A stretch of DNA of 64,000 bases, taken from NCBI RefSeq assembly GCF_018101125.2, contig NZ_JAELVF020000002.1, positions 130,576 through 194,575 on the forward strand, given 5' to 3'. The notes under the pieces were generated by a model. The model did not search any database and was not told the DNA's origin. It saw only the letters and a list, made by a program, of their open reading frames with translations. The stretch comes from Streptomyces tardus (lineage in GTDB: Bacteria; Actinomycetota; Actinomycetes; Streptomycetales; Streptomycetaceae). How positions within the stretch are numbered: position 1 is the stretch's first letter; every line of letters starts with the position of its first letter. Both the position numbers and the translations under genes were made by a program. Positions 31,820 to 39,471 of the stretch are shown one piece after another.

Positions 31820-33316
31820 TCAGACCTTCAGCCCGCGCGGCGAGGCGACCCGGCCGGGCGGCGGGGCCTTCGGGGCCTTGGGCAGCGCGAGTTGGATCTC
31901 CTCCCGGAGCACCTCGATCTTCGCGTCGCCCGCATACCTGCCGGTCAGCCGGTACATCTCGCGCAACCGGTGCCAGGTGCGGTGCGAGGAGTTCTCCCAG
32001 ATCGCCTCCAGCGCCAACCGCGCGTACAGGTCGGCCTGTTCGGGATCGTCGGCGATGAAGCAGGCCGAGGCGAGGGAGAGATGGTCGAAGAGCTTCGAGC
32101 GCTGCCGTCCGTCCTCGCGCAGCTCCAGGGCCCGCTTGGCGTGGTGCTCCGCGACGAGTGCGGCCGAGGCGTCGGTGTCGGCGAGCGTGCGGAAGGCCAG
32201 CGCCTGCATCCCGTGCAGATCCGCCTCGTCGAACATCTGCATCCAGCTCGGCGGCGGACCGTCGCCCCGGTCGGAGACGAACAGCTCCTCCGCCTCGCCG
32301 AGCGTGCGCCGCACCGCCTGCCCCTGCCCCTTCGAGGCCTGCGCCCACGCCTCGATCGTGTGGAGCATGGCGCGGGTGCGCGGCAGCGTCTCCTCCTCGG
32401 AGCCGGCCCTGGCGACCTTCATCAGGTCCAATGCGTCGTCGGGACGGCCCAGATGGACCATCTGACGTGCCGCGCGGGAGAGAGCCTCGCCGGCGCGCGG
32501 CCGGTCGCCGCCCTCGCGCGCGGCGTGCGCGGCGATCACGAAGTACTTCTGGGCGGTGGGCTCCAACCCGACGTCGTGCGACATCCACCCCGCCAGCACG
32601 GCGAGGTTGGCCGCCACCCCCCACAGCCTTCGCTGCAGATGGGCGGGATGGTCCTGGTAGGCCAACATGCCGCCCACCTCGTTGAGTTGGCCCACCACGG
32701 CCTTGCGCTGGAGGCCGCCGCCGCGGGCGGCGTCCCAGGCCCGGAACACCTCCACGGAGCGTTCGAGCTCCTCGACCTCGGCCGAGCCCACGGGTGCGGC
32801 CTCGTAGCGGTCGGCGACAGCGTCCACCTGGGTCAGGCCCATGGAGCCCGCCTGTGGAGACGCCGTGGTGGGGTCGGTCTGGATCCATTCGTACAGGGAG
32901 CTGCTGAGTGCTGAGCCGGCGGCGAGCGCGGCACTCGCGCCCACCAAGCCGCGTCGGTTGAGCATGAGGTCCATTCCCGTGAATTCGGTGAGGACCGCTG
33001 CGGTCTGGTCAGAGTTCCACGGCAGTCCGGCGACGGACGGCCTCCTGCCCGGTGGTCCTGATCTGCCCATCCCCAGGTCCTCGATGGCCACGACACGGCC
33101 GAGTCGCTCGGTGAACAGGGCGGCCAGCGCTCGCGGCACGGGGTCGCGCGGGGTCTCGCCCCGTTCGATCCAGCGCCGTACGCGGGAGGTGTCCGTCGAC
33201 AGATGCGCGTGGCCCATGGCCGCCGCCTGCCGGTTGACCAGTCGGGCGAGTTCGCCCTTGGACCAGCCGGTGAGGTCGAACAGGTCCGCGAGTCGGGCAT
33301 TGGGCCCCTTGTTCAC
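31820..33316 (-). CDS. nsdA: NsdA-type regulatory protein
   Basis: The product is 498 aa from a GTG start at 33316. The N-terminus (VNKGPNARLADLFDLTGWSK, followed by LARLVNRQAA and DTSRVRRWIERGETPRDPVP) is the XRE-like DNA-binding region of NsdA, known in Streptomyces coelicolor as a negative regulator of sporulation and antibiotic production. The rest (about 180-480) is helical and TPR-like. A short hydrophobic stretch (GASAALAAGSALSSSLY) lies near residue 130. The GTG was chosen over upstream in-frame starts because it opens the conserved block. Three phased TTCGCCA repeats lie 63-89 bp upstream of the start. Confidence 0.85.
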   Translation of the reverse strand: MNKGPNARLADLFDLTGWSKGELARLVNRQAAAMGHAHLSTDTSRVRRWIERGETPRDPVPRALAALFTERLGRVVAIEDLGMGRSGPPGRRPSVAGLPWNSDQTAAVLTEFTGMDLMLNRRGLVGASAALAAGSALSSSLYEWIQTDPTTASPQAGSMGLTQVDAVADRYEAAPVGSAEVEELERSVEVFRAWDAARGGGLQRKAVVGQLNEVGGMLAYQDHPAHLQRRLWGVAANLAVLAGWMSHDVGLEPTAQKYFVIAAHAAREGGDRPRAGEALSRAARQMVHLGRPDDALDLMKVARAGSEEETLPRTRAMLHTIEAWAQASKGQGQAVRRTLGEAEELFVSDRGDGPPPSWMQMFDEADLHGMQALAFRTLADTDASAALVAEHHAKRALELREDGRQRSKLFDHLSLASACFIADDPEQADLYARLALEAIWENSSHRTWHRLREMYRLTGRYAGDAKIEVLREEIQLALPKAPKAPPPGRVASPRGLKV

Positions 33317-33378
33317 GTCAAGCCCCCAGGTTCTCGGCTGAGTTGACAGTAACGGCCGTCCGACCGGGGCTGCGAGCA

Positions 33379-33405
33379 TTCGCCACCGTTCGCCAGGGTT
33401 CGCCA
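33379..33405. promoter_or_regulatory. Three TTCGCCA heptamers at exact 10-bp spacing
   Basis: TTCGCCA starts at 33379, 33389 and 33399, one helical turn apart, in the 256-bp divergent region between nsdA and the phosphotransferase gene. Cooperative binding of a regulator on one DNA face would explain the phasing. The binding protein is unknown. Confidence 0.5.
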
Positions 33406-33572
33406 TGTGGTCTGCCACCCACGCTCGGGTGTGCTGTAGAAACGCGCCACCCCGCCCCGGGTGTCCGGGGCGACCGGGTCGGCACTCCCCAGGGTGCGGT
33501 CCCGGCCGCATCGGATGTCCGGGGCGGGGTGCGCAGTGAACTTGCCGGCGTGCGAAGGGATCTGGTTCGACT

Positions 33573-34676
33573 ATGTATCACGCAACGTCACCCGTGGCCG
33601 CTCCTCCTCGGAGCCGGCCCTCGCAGACCTCCGCGAGCGCCATGGTCGCCCCCCGCCCCCGGGTGCGTACGGTGCCCGCTCCCCCGGGCCCGCGCACGGG
33701 CCGGGCACGGCTGGACCTGTCCGGTCCGCAGGGCGTCGCCCTGCGTGCCGCGGTGGCGTCCGTGCACCGCGTGTGCCCGGACTTCCAGCCGACCGAACTG
33801 CTGCGCCGCAGCGGACGCACCGTCCTGCTCGCCGGGACGATCGGGCGCGGTCAGGCCGTGGCCAAATGTTTACTCGACCGGTCGCCGTCGTGGGCGGAGC
33901 GCTACCGCAACGAGGTCGCGACGTACCGCACTTTCGTACGGCACCGCCCTCCGGTACGGGTGCCCCGGCTGATCGCCGCCGACCCCGAGACCAGCACGCT
34001 GGTAGTCGAGCGGATGCTGGGCAGACCGGCCGGCACTCCCCACCAGGCGATCGACCTGCCCGACCGCTCGCAGCTGCGCGCGGTGCTCGGCGCGGTCAAC
34101 CGCCTCAACGCCTGGCAGCCCTCGCACGACCTCTTCGACAGCCCGCTCGACTACGGCAAGCGGCTGGCCCGGTACCACGAGATCGGCCTCCTCACCGACC
34201 GCGATCTGGACGATCTGCACAAGTTGCTGCGCTCGGTGGTGAGTTCGGGTGCACGCAGCACCTCGCTGCGCCAGTTCTGCCACGGCGACGCCCGCCCGGA
34301 CAACGTGCTGCTGGCGCCCAACGGCCCCGTGCTGGTGGACTGGGAGCACGCCGGCTGGTACCTGCCCGGCTACGACCTGGCCACCCTGTGGTGCGCGCTC
34401 GGGGACTCCCTGGCGGCGCGGCGCCAGATCAGCCAGCTCGCGCAGCGCGGCGGTCCCGTCGGTCGGGACGCCTTCCTGGTCAATCTGATGCTGGTGCTGA
34501 CCAAGGAGGTACGGGCCTGCGAGGCGGCCGTGCAGCGCACCATGCGTGACGAGGCCCCCGCCCCCGGCGACGCCGTCCCGGCGCCCGGCGAGGAGCAGCG
34601 GCTGCTGCTGCGCCAGCTGCACGAGGACTGCGGACTGGCCCGACGGGCGGTGCGCGCCGCCGTCGGTACGCGCTGA
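33573..34676 (+). CDS. APH-family phosphotransferase with a TTA codon
   Basis: The product is 367 aa. It has an aminoglycoside/choline kinase-like fold: nucleotide-loop Lys in GQAVAKCLL, Brenner motif HGDARPDN (catalytic Asp, near residue 235) and metal-binding Asp in VLVDWEHAG. It has no resistance context, so a small-molecule kinase role is as likely as antibiotic inactivation. Codon 100 (33870-33872) is TTA, the rarest codon in Streptomyces, which needs the developmental tRNA encoded by bldA. GAAGGGA precedes the ATG. Convergent with a hypothetical gene; a hairpin separates them. Confidence 0.85.
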   Translation: MYHATSPVAAPPRSRPSQTSASAMVAPRPRVRTVPAPPGPRTGRARLDLSGPQGVALRAAVASVHRVCPDFQPTELLRRSGRTVLLAGTIGRGQAVAKCLLDRSPSWAERYRNEVATYRTFVRHRPPVRVPRLIAADPETSTLVVERMLGRPAGTPHQAIDLPDRSQLRAVLGAVNRLNAWQPSHDLFDSPLDYGKRLARYHEIGLLTDRDLDDLHKLLRSVVSSGARSTSLRQFCHGDARPDNVLLAPNGPVLVDWEHAGWYLPGYDLATLWCALGDSLAARRQISQLAQRGGPVGRDAFLVNLMLVLTKEVRACEAAVQRTMRDEAPAPGDAVPAPGEEQRLLLRQLHEDCGLARRAVRAAVGTR

Positions 34677-34703
34677 CTCACCGACCGCCCGCGGAGGTGC
34701 GTA

Positions 34704-34728
34704 CGCACGGCGCGCGGGGCGCCGTGCG
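34704..34728. terminator. Hairpin after the phosphotransferase gene
   Basis: A 9-bp stem (34704-34712 with 34720-34728) with a 7-nt loop lies between convergent genes. Confidence 0.65.
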
Positions 34729-34739
34729 CGCACCCGCGC

Positions 34740-35234
34740 TCACTGCTGGAAGAGCTTCGGGGGCAGCGGCTTGAGCAGCTGGTAGAGGTCGTCGGTGATC
34801 GGACGGTCCCAACTGGCGATCGTCACCAGCACGTTGTCGCTGCGGTCGAACTGCACGCAGGAGATCCGGCGCTCCGAGCAGGTGATCCGCCGCACGATCA
34901 GCAGGTTGTCCTCGTGCATGACCGGAGTGTCCTCGCGCCCGGTCACAGTGACCGGCTCGTCCATCTCCAGCGCCAGCAGCAACTGCGCGACCTCGAAGGG
35001 CACCTCGTCATCGGCGGTCTCGCGCGCGGGGCTGCCCTCGGGGAGATTGCCGATGATCATGGCGGGGCCGTGACCGCCGAAGAGGTCGTACCTGAGGAAT
35101 ACGCCCTGGCAGCTTCCGTCGGCGGCGGGCAGGAGGCCGGCGCCTAGATTTCCCGGCCAGTCACCCGGGTCCATCGCGAGGACGTCGAAGTCCGGCCCTG
35201 CGGGTGTGGCACTGCGGCGGCGGAGGAAGGACAT
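34740..35234 (-). CDS. Conserved hypothetical protein
   Basis: The product is 164 aa, soluble, with no recognised family. It starts MSFLRRRSATPAGPDFDVLA and contains a beta-rich middle (FLRYDLFGGHGPAMIIGNLP) and RRITCSERRISCVQFDRSDNVLV. It starts 21 bp after the stop of the ACT-domain gene, so the two are probably one operon. Confidence 0.75.
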   Translation of the reverse strand: MSFLRRRSATPAGPDFDVLAMDPGDWPGNLGAGLLPAADGSCQGVFLRYDLFGGHGPAMIIGNLPEGSPARETADDEVPFEVAQLLLALEMDEPVTVTGREDTPVMHEDNLLIVRRITCSERRISCVQFDRSDNVLVTIASWDRPITDDLYQLLKPLPPKLFQQ

Positions 35235-35255
35235 GCCGCCATGGTACGCAACCGC

Positions 35256-35657
35256 TCAGGCTTCCCGGGCCGCCAGGTCCTCCAGCACCGCCACCGCGAC
35301 GGAGGCCTGCTCGTAGGGGACGAACAGATGGTCGTGGTGGAAGCCGGCGACGACGTTGCACCCCAGTCCCGCACGGGCGAGCGCGGCGGAGACGGCCGCC
35401 GTGAGGCCGACGGCCTCCAGGGAGGAGTGCACGCGCAGCGTGATCCAGCCGAAGACCGAGTGGTAGCGCAGTCCGGCGGCGTCCGCCTCCGCGCGGGGCA
35501 CCACCACGGTCAGGCCCTCCTGCTCGGCGACGGTGACGACCGGGTGCACCGAGTCCGGGGCAGCAGCACCCTCGATGCTGCTGAAGACGTACGGACCCTC
35601 CCGCAGTTCCGGTCGCAGTCCGGTCAGGAGCTTCTTGAGGTCGCGCTCGCCAGTCAT
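35256..35657 (-). CDS. ACT-domain protein
   Basis: The product is 133 aa. The C-terminal part shows a beta-alpha-beta pattern (FGWITLRVHSSLEAVGLTAAVSAALARAGL, then CNVVAGFHHDHLFVP) typical of tandem ACT-like (CASTOR/DUF2241-type) small proteins that bind amino acids or related ligands. ATG 35657 was chosen over an upstream frame rich in Arg/Pro. It is upstream of the hypothetical gene at 34740. Confidence 0.75.
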   Translation of the reverse strand: MTGERDLKKLLTGLRPELREGPYVFSSIEGAAAPDSVHPVVTVAEQEGLTVVVPRAEADAAGLRYHSVFGWITLRVHSSLEAVGLTAAVSAALARAGLGCNVVAGFHHDHLFVPYEQASVAVAVLEDLAAREA

Positions 35658-35802
35658 GATCGCCAGCGTACGGGCGGCGGGCGGGGACGGCCGCGAGGCG
35701 GCTCCGACGGCGTGCGTGCCCGCCCCCGGCTGCGCGGACGGGCACGCGCACGGGCCGCACGGGCCGCACGGCGGGTGGCGGGTCGCCGCGCGGCGGGGGC
35801 GG

Positions 35803-36345
35803 TCAGTCGTCCGTGGCGGGGATGCCGGGGTCGACCAGGGGCGTTCCGTCGAAGTCGCCGAGTCGCTCGCGGTAGAGCTCCAGCGGAACACCGTTGGGGT
35901 CCTTCAGGTACAGGCTCTCCTCGACACCGCGGTCCGGGCCTGCGTACTCGACGCCCGCCTCGTCCAACGCCCGCCTCGCGGCGGTGTGTTGGGCGCTGCC
36001 CATGGAGATCGCCAGATGCTGCACGCCGCCCAGGTGCTCGGCCGCCGGCGGGTGCGGATGGCCGGGGAAGTCGAAGAAGCCGAGCAGGTTGCCGTGTCCG
36101 ATGTCGAAGAAGAAGTGGGTGGAGCCGCGGTAGTCGCGGTTCTCGACCATCTCCACCAGCGGGAAGCCGAGCAGCTCCTGGTGGAAGCGGACGGTCTCGG
36201 CGACGTCCGCGCAGATGAAGGCGACATGGTGCACACCGCGTGCCGTGCTCGCCGGACGTTCGGCGCGCGGGCGCAGATAGCGCTCCCGCACCTCCTCCCG
36301 CCTGGACCGGATCGCTTCCAGTTCCTCGCCCCGGGGCTCGGGCAT
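35803..36345 (-). CDS. VOC (glyoxalase/dioxygenase-like) family protein
   Basis: The product is 180 aa. ATG 36345 is preceded by an ideal AGGAGGTGT. The vicinal-oxygen-chelate fold shows VHHVAFICADVAETVRFHQELLGF, HLAISM and a C-terminal LKDPNGVPLELYRER with potential metal ligands His (HHVAF), His (QHLAIS) and Glu (LELYR). This suggests a metal-dependent dioxygenase or lyase. Its substrate is unknown. A symmetrical TGGTTG-N6-CAACCA site lies 68 bp upstream. Confidence 0.8.
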   Translation of the reverse strand: MPEPRGEELEAIRSRREEVRERYLRPRAERPASTARGVHHVAFICADVAETVRFHQELLGFPLVEMVENRDYRGSTHFFFDIGHGNLLGFFDFPGHPHPPAAEHLGGVQHLAISMGSAQHTAARRALDEAGVEYAGPDRGVEESLYLKDPNGVPLELYRERLGDFDGTPLVDPGIPATDD

Positions 36346-36412
36346 GACACCTCCTCGGCCGGTCCGGGCGGTAGGCACGGCCGCGATGCGGGTGCGGTAG
36401 CGGCCCGGACGG

Positions 36413-36430
36413 TGGTTGCGTCGTCAACCA
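36413..36430. promoter_or_regulatory. Palindromic operator-like site TGGTTG-N6-CAACCA
   Basis: A perfect 6-bp inverted repeat with a 6-bp spacer lies upstream of the VOC gene, in a 328-bp gap (36346-36673) that has no gene. It has the size of a homodimeric regulator site. The rest of the gap shows only GC-rich low-complexity sequence. Confidence 0.35.
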
Positions 36431-36673
36431 GCCTCGCGCACACCTGCGATGAGGGCCACCCGGCGCCTCCTCTCCCGGTGGCGCGCCCCGCCCGGCTCCT
36501 TCGACCGGACGCACGGGCCGCACGGCCGCGCAGCCGCACGGCCGGCGGCTGCCGACGAGGGCGGGCCGGCGATCACGGCCGCAGGCCGTGGCCCGGGGCG
36601 GGTGCGGACTGTGGCGCGGGGCGTGGTGCGGGTCGAGCTCAGGTCGCGGTGCGGGGTGGTGTGGTCCGGCGCC

Positions 36674-37519
36674 TCAGCGCAGCCGGAGGAAGCCGTTCAC
36701 CGCGGCCGTGAAGCGCTCGGCGTCGTCGAGCCAGGGAAAGTGTGCGGCGCCGGGCAGCACCACGGCACGTCCGCGGGGGAAGGCGGAGGCGATCTCGGCG
36801 GCACGTTCGGGGGTCGGCCCGCCGTCCAACTCGCCTGCCACCACCAGCACTTGGCCGGTGAAGTCGCGCAGCGCGGCCCGGGCGGCCGGCGGGTCGAACG
36901 CCTCGGGGGCGTAGTAGTGCGAGGCGCCCTCCTGGTTGCGCTCCTGCGCACTGCGCGCGGCGTGCTCCCGGGCGGCGGAGTCCCAGCGGCCGTAGGTGAA
37001 GGGTCGTACCGCCGCCCAGTCCTCGCCCTCGGCCTCCCCGGCTGCGATCCGCTCGAGCGCGGCGTGTGCCGAGGGGTACCACTGCGGTCCGCTGCGCCGC
37101 TTGTACGCCCGCCGCCGCGCGGGGAAGTCGTCGGCGAAGCCGAGCGAGGCGGCGCTCGGCGTGAGGAGGACCAGCCGCGCCACCCGGTCAGGACGGCGCA
37201 ACACGTACTGCACCGCGATCTCCGCTCCCGCCGAGTGCGCCAGCAGATCGACCCGTTCGAGGCCCGACGCCCGACGCAGCGATTCGACGTCGTCGACCTG
37301 CCGGTCGCACCGGTAGCTCTGCGGGTCGAGCGGACGGTCCGAGCCGCCGGTGCCGCGCAGATCGAGCAGACGCAGTTCGCGGTACGCGTCGAGGCCGCCC
37401 AGCCCGCCGAGGTAGGCGGAGTCGCGCAGCGGCCCGCCCGGTACGCACAGCAGCGGTGGCCCGTCCCCGCGGCGGTGGTGGGCGAGGCGGGTTCCGTCTG
37501 CTGCGGTGAGGAAGTCCAT
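36674..37519 (-). CDS. Alpha/beta hydrolase (proline iminopeptidase-like)
   Basis: The product is 281 aa from ATG 37519. The sequence LLCVPGGP carries the HGGPG-like oxyanion motif in degenerate form. The nucleophile elbow is AHSAGAE near residue 105. The catalytic His is in GAAHFPWLDDAERF near the end, and the Asp is probably in VVAGELDGG. The LDLRGTGGSDRP segment is typical of proline-iminopeptidase/haloalkane-like hydrolases. Function cannot be narrowed further. Confidence 0.85.
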   Translation of the reverse strand: MDFLTAADGTRLAHHRRGDGPPLLCVPGGPLRDSAYLGGLGGLDAYRELRLLDLRGTGGSDRPLDPQSYRCDRQVDDVESLRRASGLERVDLLAHSAGAEIAVQYVLRRPDRVARLVLLTPSAASLGFADDFPARRRAYKRRSGPQWYPSAHAALERIAAGEAEGEDWAAVRPFTYGRWDSAAREHAARSAQERNQEGASHYYAPEAFDPPAARAALRDFTGQVLVVAGELDGGPTPERAAEIASAFPRGRAVVLPGAAHFPWLDDAERFTAAVNGFLRLR

Positions 37520-37616
37520 GGCCCGATCCTCGCGCAGCGCCACCGGGTTGGGCCAGGCCTCGCCCGGCGACGCCCGTCGCTCCGAGCGGGGCCGAGCGGG
37601 AGTACGGCGCGCGGGG

Positions 37617-39314
37617 TCAGCGCGCGGAGCGGGCCTCCAACTCCAGCAGCGCCCGGGCCGCGTTGTGTCCGGGGATGCCGCTCACACCGCCTCCGCGCAC
37701 CGCGCCCGCGCCGCACAGCAGTACGTTCGCGCTCCCGGTGGCCACCCCCCAGCGCGCCTGCGGGGCGGCCGGGTCGCCGGGCTGCGTCGCGGGGCCGCCG
37801 GGCTGCGTCGTACCGGGGTCGGGTGCGTACGGGAAGGCGAGGTCCCGGTGGAAGATGTGCCCGCCGGGCATCCGCAGATCGCGTTCGAGGTCCAGGGGCG
37901 TCTTGACCTCCAGGCACGGCCGGCCCGCGGCGTCCGTCGCGAGGCAGTCGGACAGCGGCTCGTCGAGGTGCTCCTGGAGCTGCGCCAGGGTCGCTTCGCA
38001 CAACTCCTCGCGCACCGCCGCCTCGTCGGTGCCGCGGAAGAGGCGGGCCGGGGCGTGCAGTCCGAACAGGGTGAGCGTCTGGTAGCCCTCGCGGGCCGGT
38101 TCGGGGCCGAGGATCGAGGGGTCGGTCAGGGAGTGGCAGTAGATCTCCGAGGGCGGCGCCGAGGGCAGGACGCCGGAGGCCGCCTGCCGGTAGGCGTGCT
38201 CCAGCGCCTCGTAGCCCTCCGCGATGTGGAAGGTCCCGGCGAACGCCTGCCGCGGGTCGACCCGCCGGTCGCGCAGTCGGGGCAGGCGGCGCAGCAGCAT
38301 GTTCACCTTCAACTGCGCCCCCTCCACGCCCTCGTCGGCGTCGGGCCCGGCCAGGGGGGCGCCGACGGGCAGACCGGCCGGACCGCCCGCGCCGAGCAGC
38401 GAGTCCAGTTGTGCGGGGGCCGCGCCGGAGAGTACGTAGCGCGCTGCCACCCGGCCCTCGCCCTCCCGGGTGCGGAAGGTGACCTCCGCCTCCCTGCCGT
38501 CGGTGGCGACCGCGGTCACCTCGTGCCCGGTGGCCAGTTCGGCGCCGGCCGCCCGGGCCGAGGCGGCGAGGGCGTCGGTCAGTGCCCCCATGCCGCCCAC
38601 CGGCACGTTCCAGTCACCGGTGCCGCCGCCGATCACGTGGTAGAGGAAGCAGCGGTTCTGGCGCAGGGAGGGGTCGTGGGCGTGGCTGAACGTACCGATC
38701 AGCGCGTCGGTCAGCACGACGCCGCGCACCAGGTCGTCCGCGAAGTGGCGCTCGATGCTCTCGCCGATCGGGCGCTCGAAGAACTCCTCCCAGGTGCGGT
38801 CGTCATCCAGTCTGCGGCGCAGTTCGCTGCGGTTGGGGAGCGGCTCGGTCAGGGTGGGGAACACCCGTCGCGCGACCTGCGCGGCTCTGCCGTAGAAGCG
38901 CTGCCAGGACTCGAACTCCCGGTCCGATCCGGTGAGTTCGGCGAACGCCCGGCGGTTGTGGGCCGCATCGTCGGTTACCAGCAGCCCCTGGTCGCGGCCG
39001 TCGCGTCGCACCGGCGTGTACGAGGCCACCGAGCGTCCGCGCACCGAAAAGTCCAGCCCGAGGTCTCGCACGATGCTTCCGGGCAGCAGGCTGACCAGGT
39101 ACGAGTAGCGCGAGAGGCGGGCGTCCACCCCCTCGAAGGCCCGGTCGGAGACGGCGGCGCCACCGGTGTGGTCCAGCCGCTCCAGCAGCAGGACGCTCAG
39201 ACCGGCGCGGGCGAGATAGGCGGCGGAGACCAGCCCGTTGTGGCCGCCGCCGACGATGACGGCGTCGTACACGGCGTTCGGGCGGGCCGCGGACGGCGCG
39301 GAGGATGCACTCAT
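37617..39314 (-). CDS. FAD-dependent oxidoreductase, phytoene-desaturase/PYROXD2-like
   Basis: The product is 565 aa. The N-terminal Rossmann motif DAVIVGGGHNGLVSAAYLARAG is followed by LLLERLDHTGGAA, typical of the CrtI/retinol-saturase/PYROXD2 group. The C-terminal FAD-contact motif (NVLLCGAGAVRGGGVSGIPGHNAAR) is intact. No carotenoid genes are near, so a carotene substrate should not be assumed. Confidence 0.85.
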   Translation of the reverse strand: MSASSAPSAARPNAVYDAVIVGGGHNGLVSAAYLARAGLSVLLLERLDHTGGAAVSDRAFEGVDARLSRYSYLVSLLPGSIVRDLGLDFSVRGRSVASYTPVRRDGRDQGLLVTDDAAHNRRAFAELTGSDREFESWQRFYGRAAQVARRVFPTLTEPLPNRSELRRRLDDDRTWEEFFERPIGESIERHFADDLVRGVVLTDALIGTFSHAHDPSLRQNRCFLYHVIGGGTGDWNVPVGGMGALTDALAASARAAGAELATGHEVTAVATDGREAEVTFRTREGEGRVAARYVLSGAAPAQLDSLLGAGGPAGLPVGAPLAGPDADEGVEGAQLKVNMLLRRLPRLRDRRVDPRQAFAGTFHIAEGYEALEHAYRQAASGVLPSAPPSEIYCHSLTDPSILGPEPAREGYQTLTLFGLHAPARLFRGTDEAAVREELCEATLAQLQEHLDEPLSDCLATDAAGRPCLEVKTPLDLERDLRMPGGHIFHRDLAFPYAPDPGTTQPGGPATQPGDPAAPQARWGVATGSANVLLCGAGAVRGGGVSGIPGHNAARALLELEARSAR

Positions 39315-39471
39315 GGCACCTGGTTAGCACGGGTGCGGCCACCGCGGCAGCAGTGCGTACACGCTCGCCCCGCCCCTTCACCGCCGCGCGGGGCGTGGCC
39401 GGCCGGGGGACGGGGACTGACTCGGGACGGGACGCGACGGGCGGGGGCCGCCGACGCCCGGCGGGGCCCGG

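Noticed and set aside
36359..36600. CACGGGCCGCACGG-type words repeated here and near 35750 as a repeat family
   Set aside because: Too short and too close to background high-GC composition to be a meaningful repeat.
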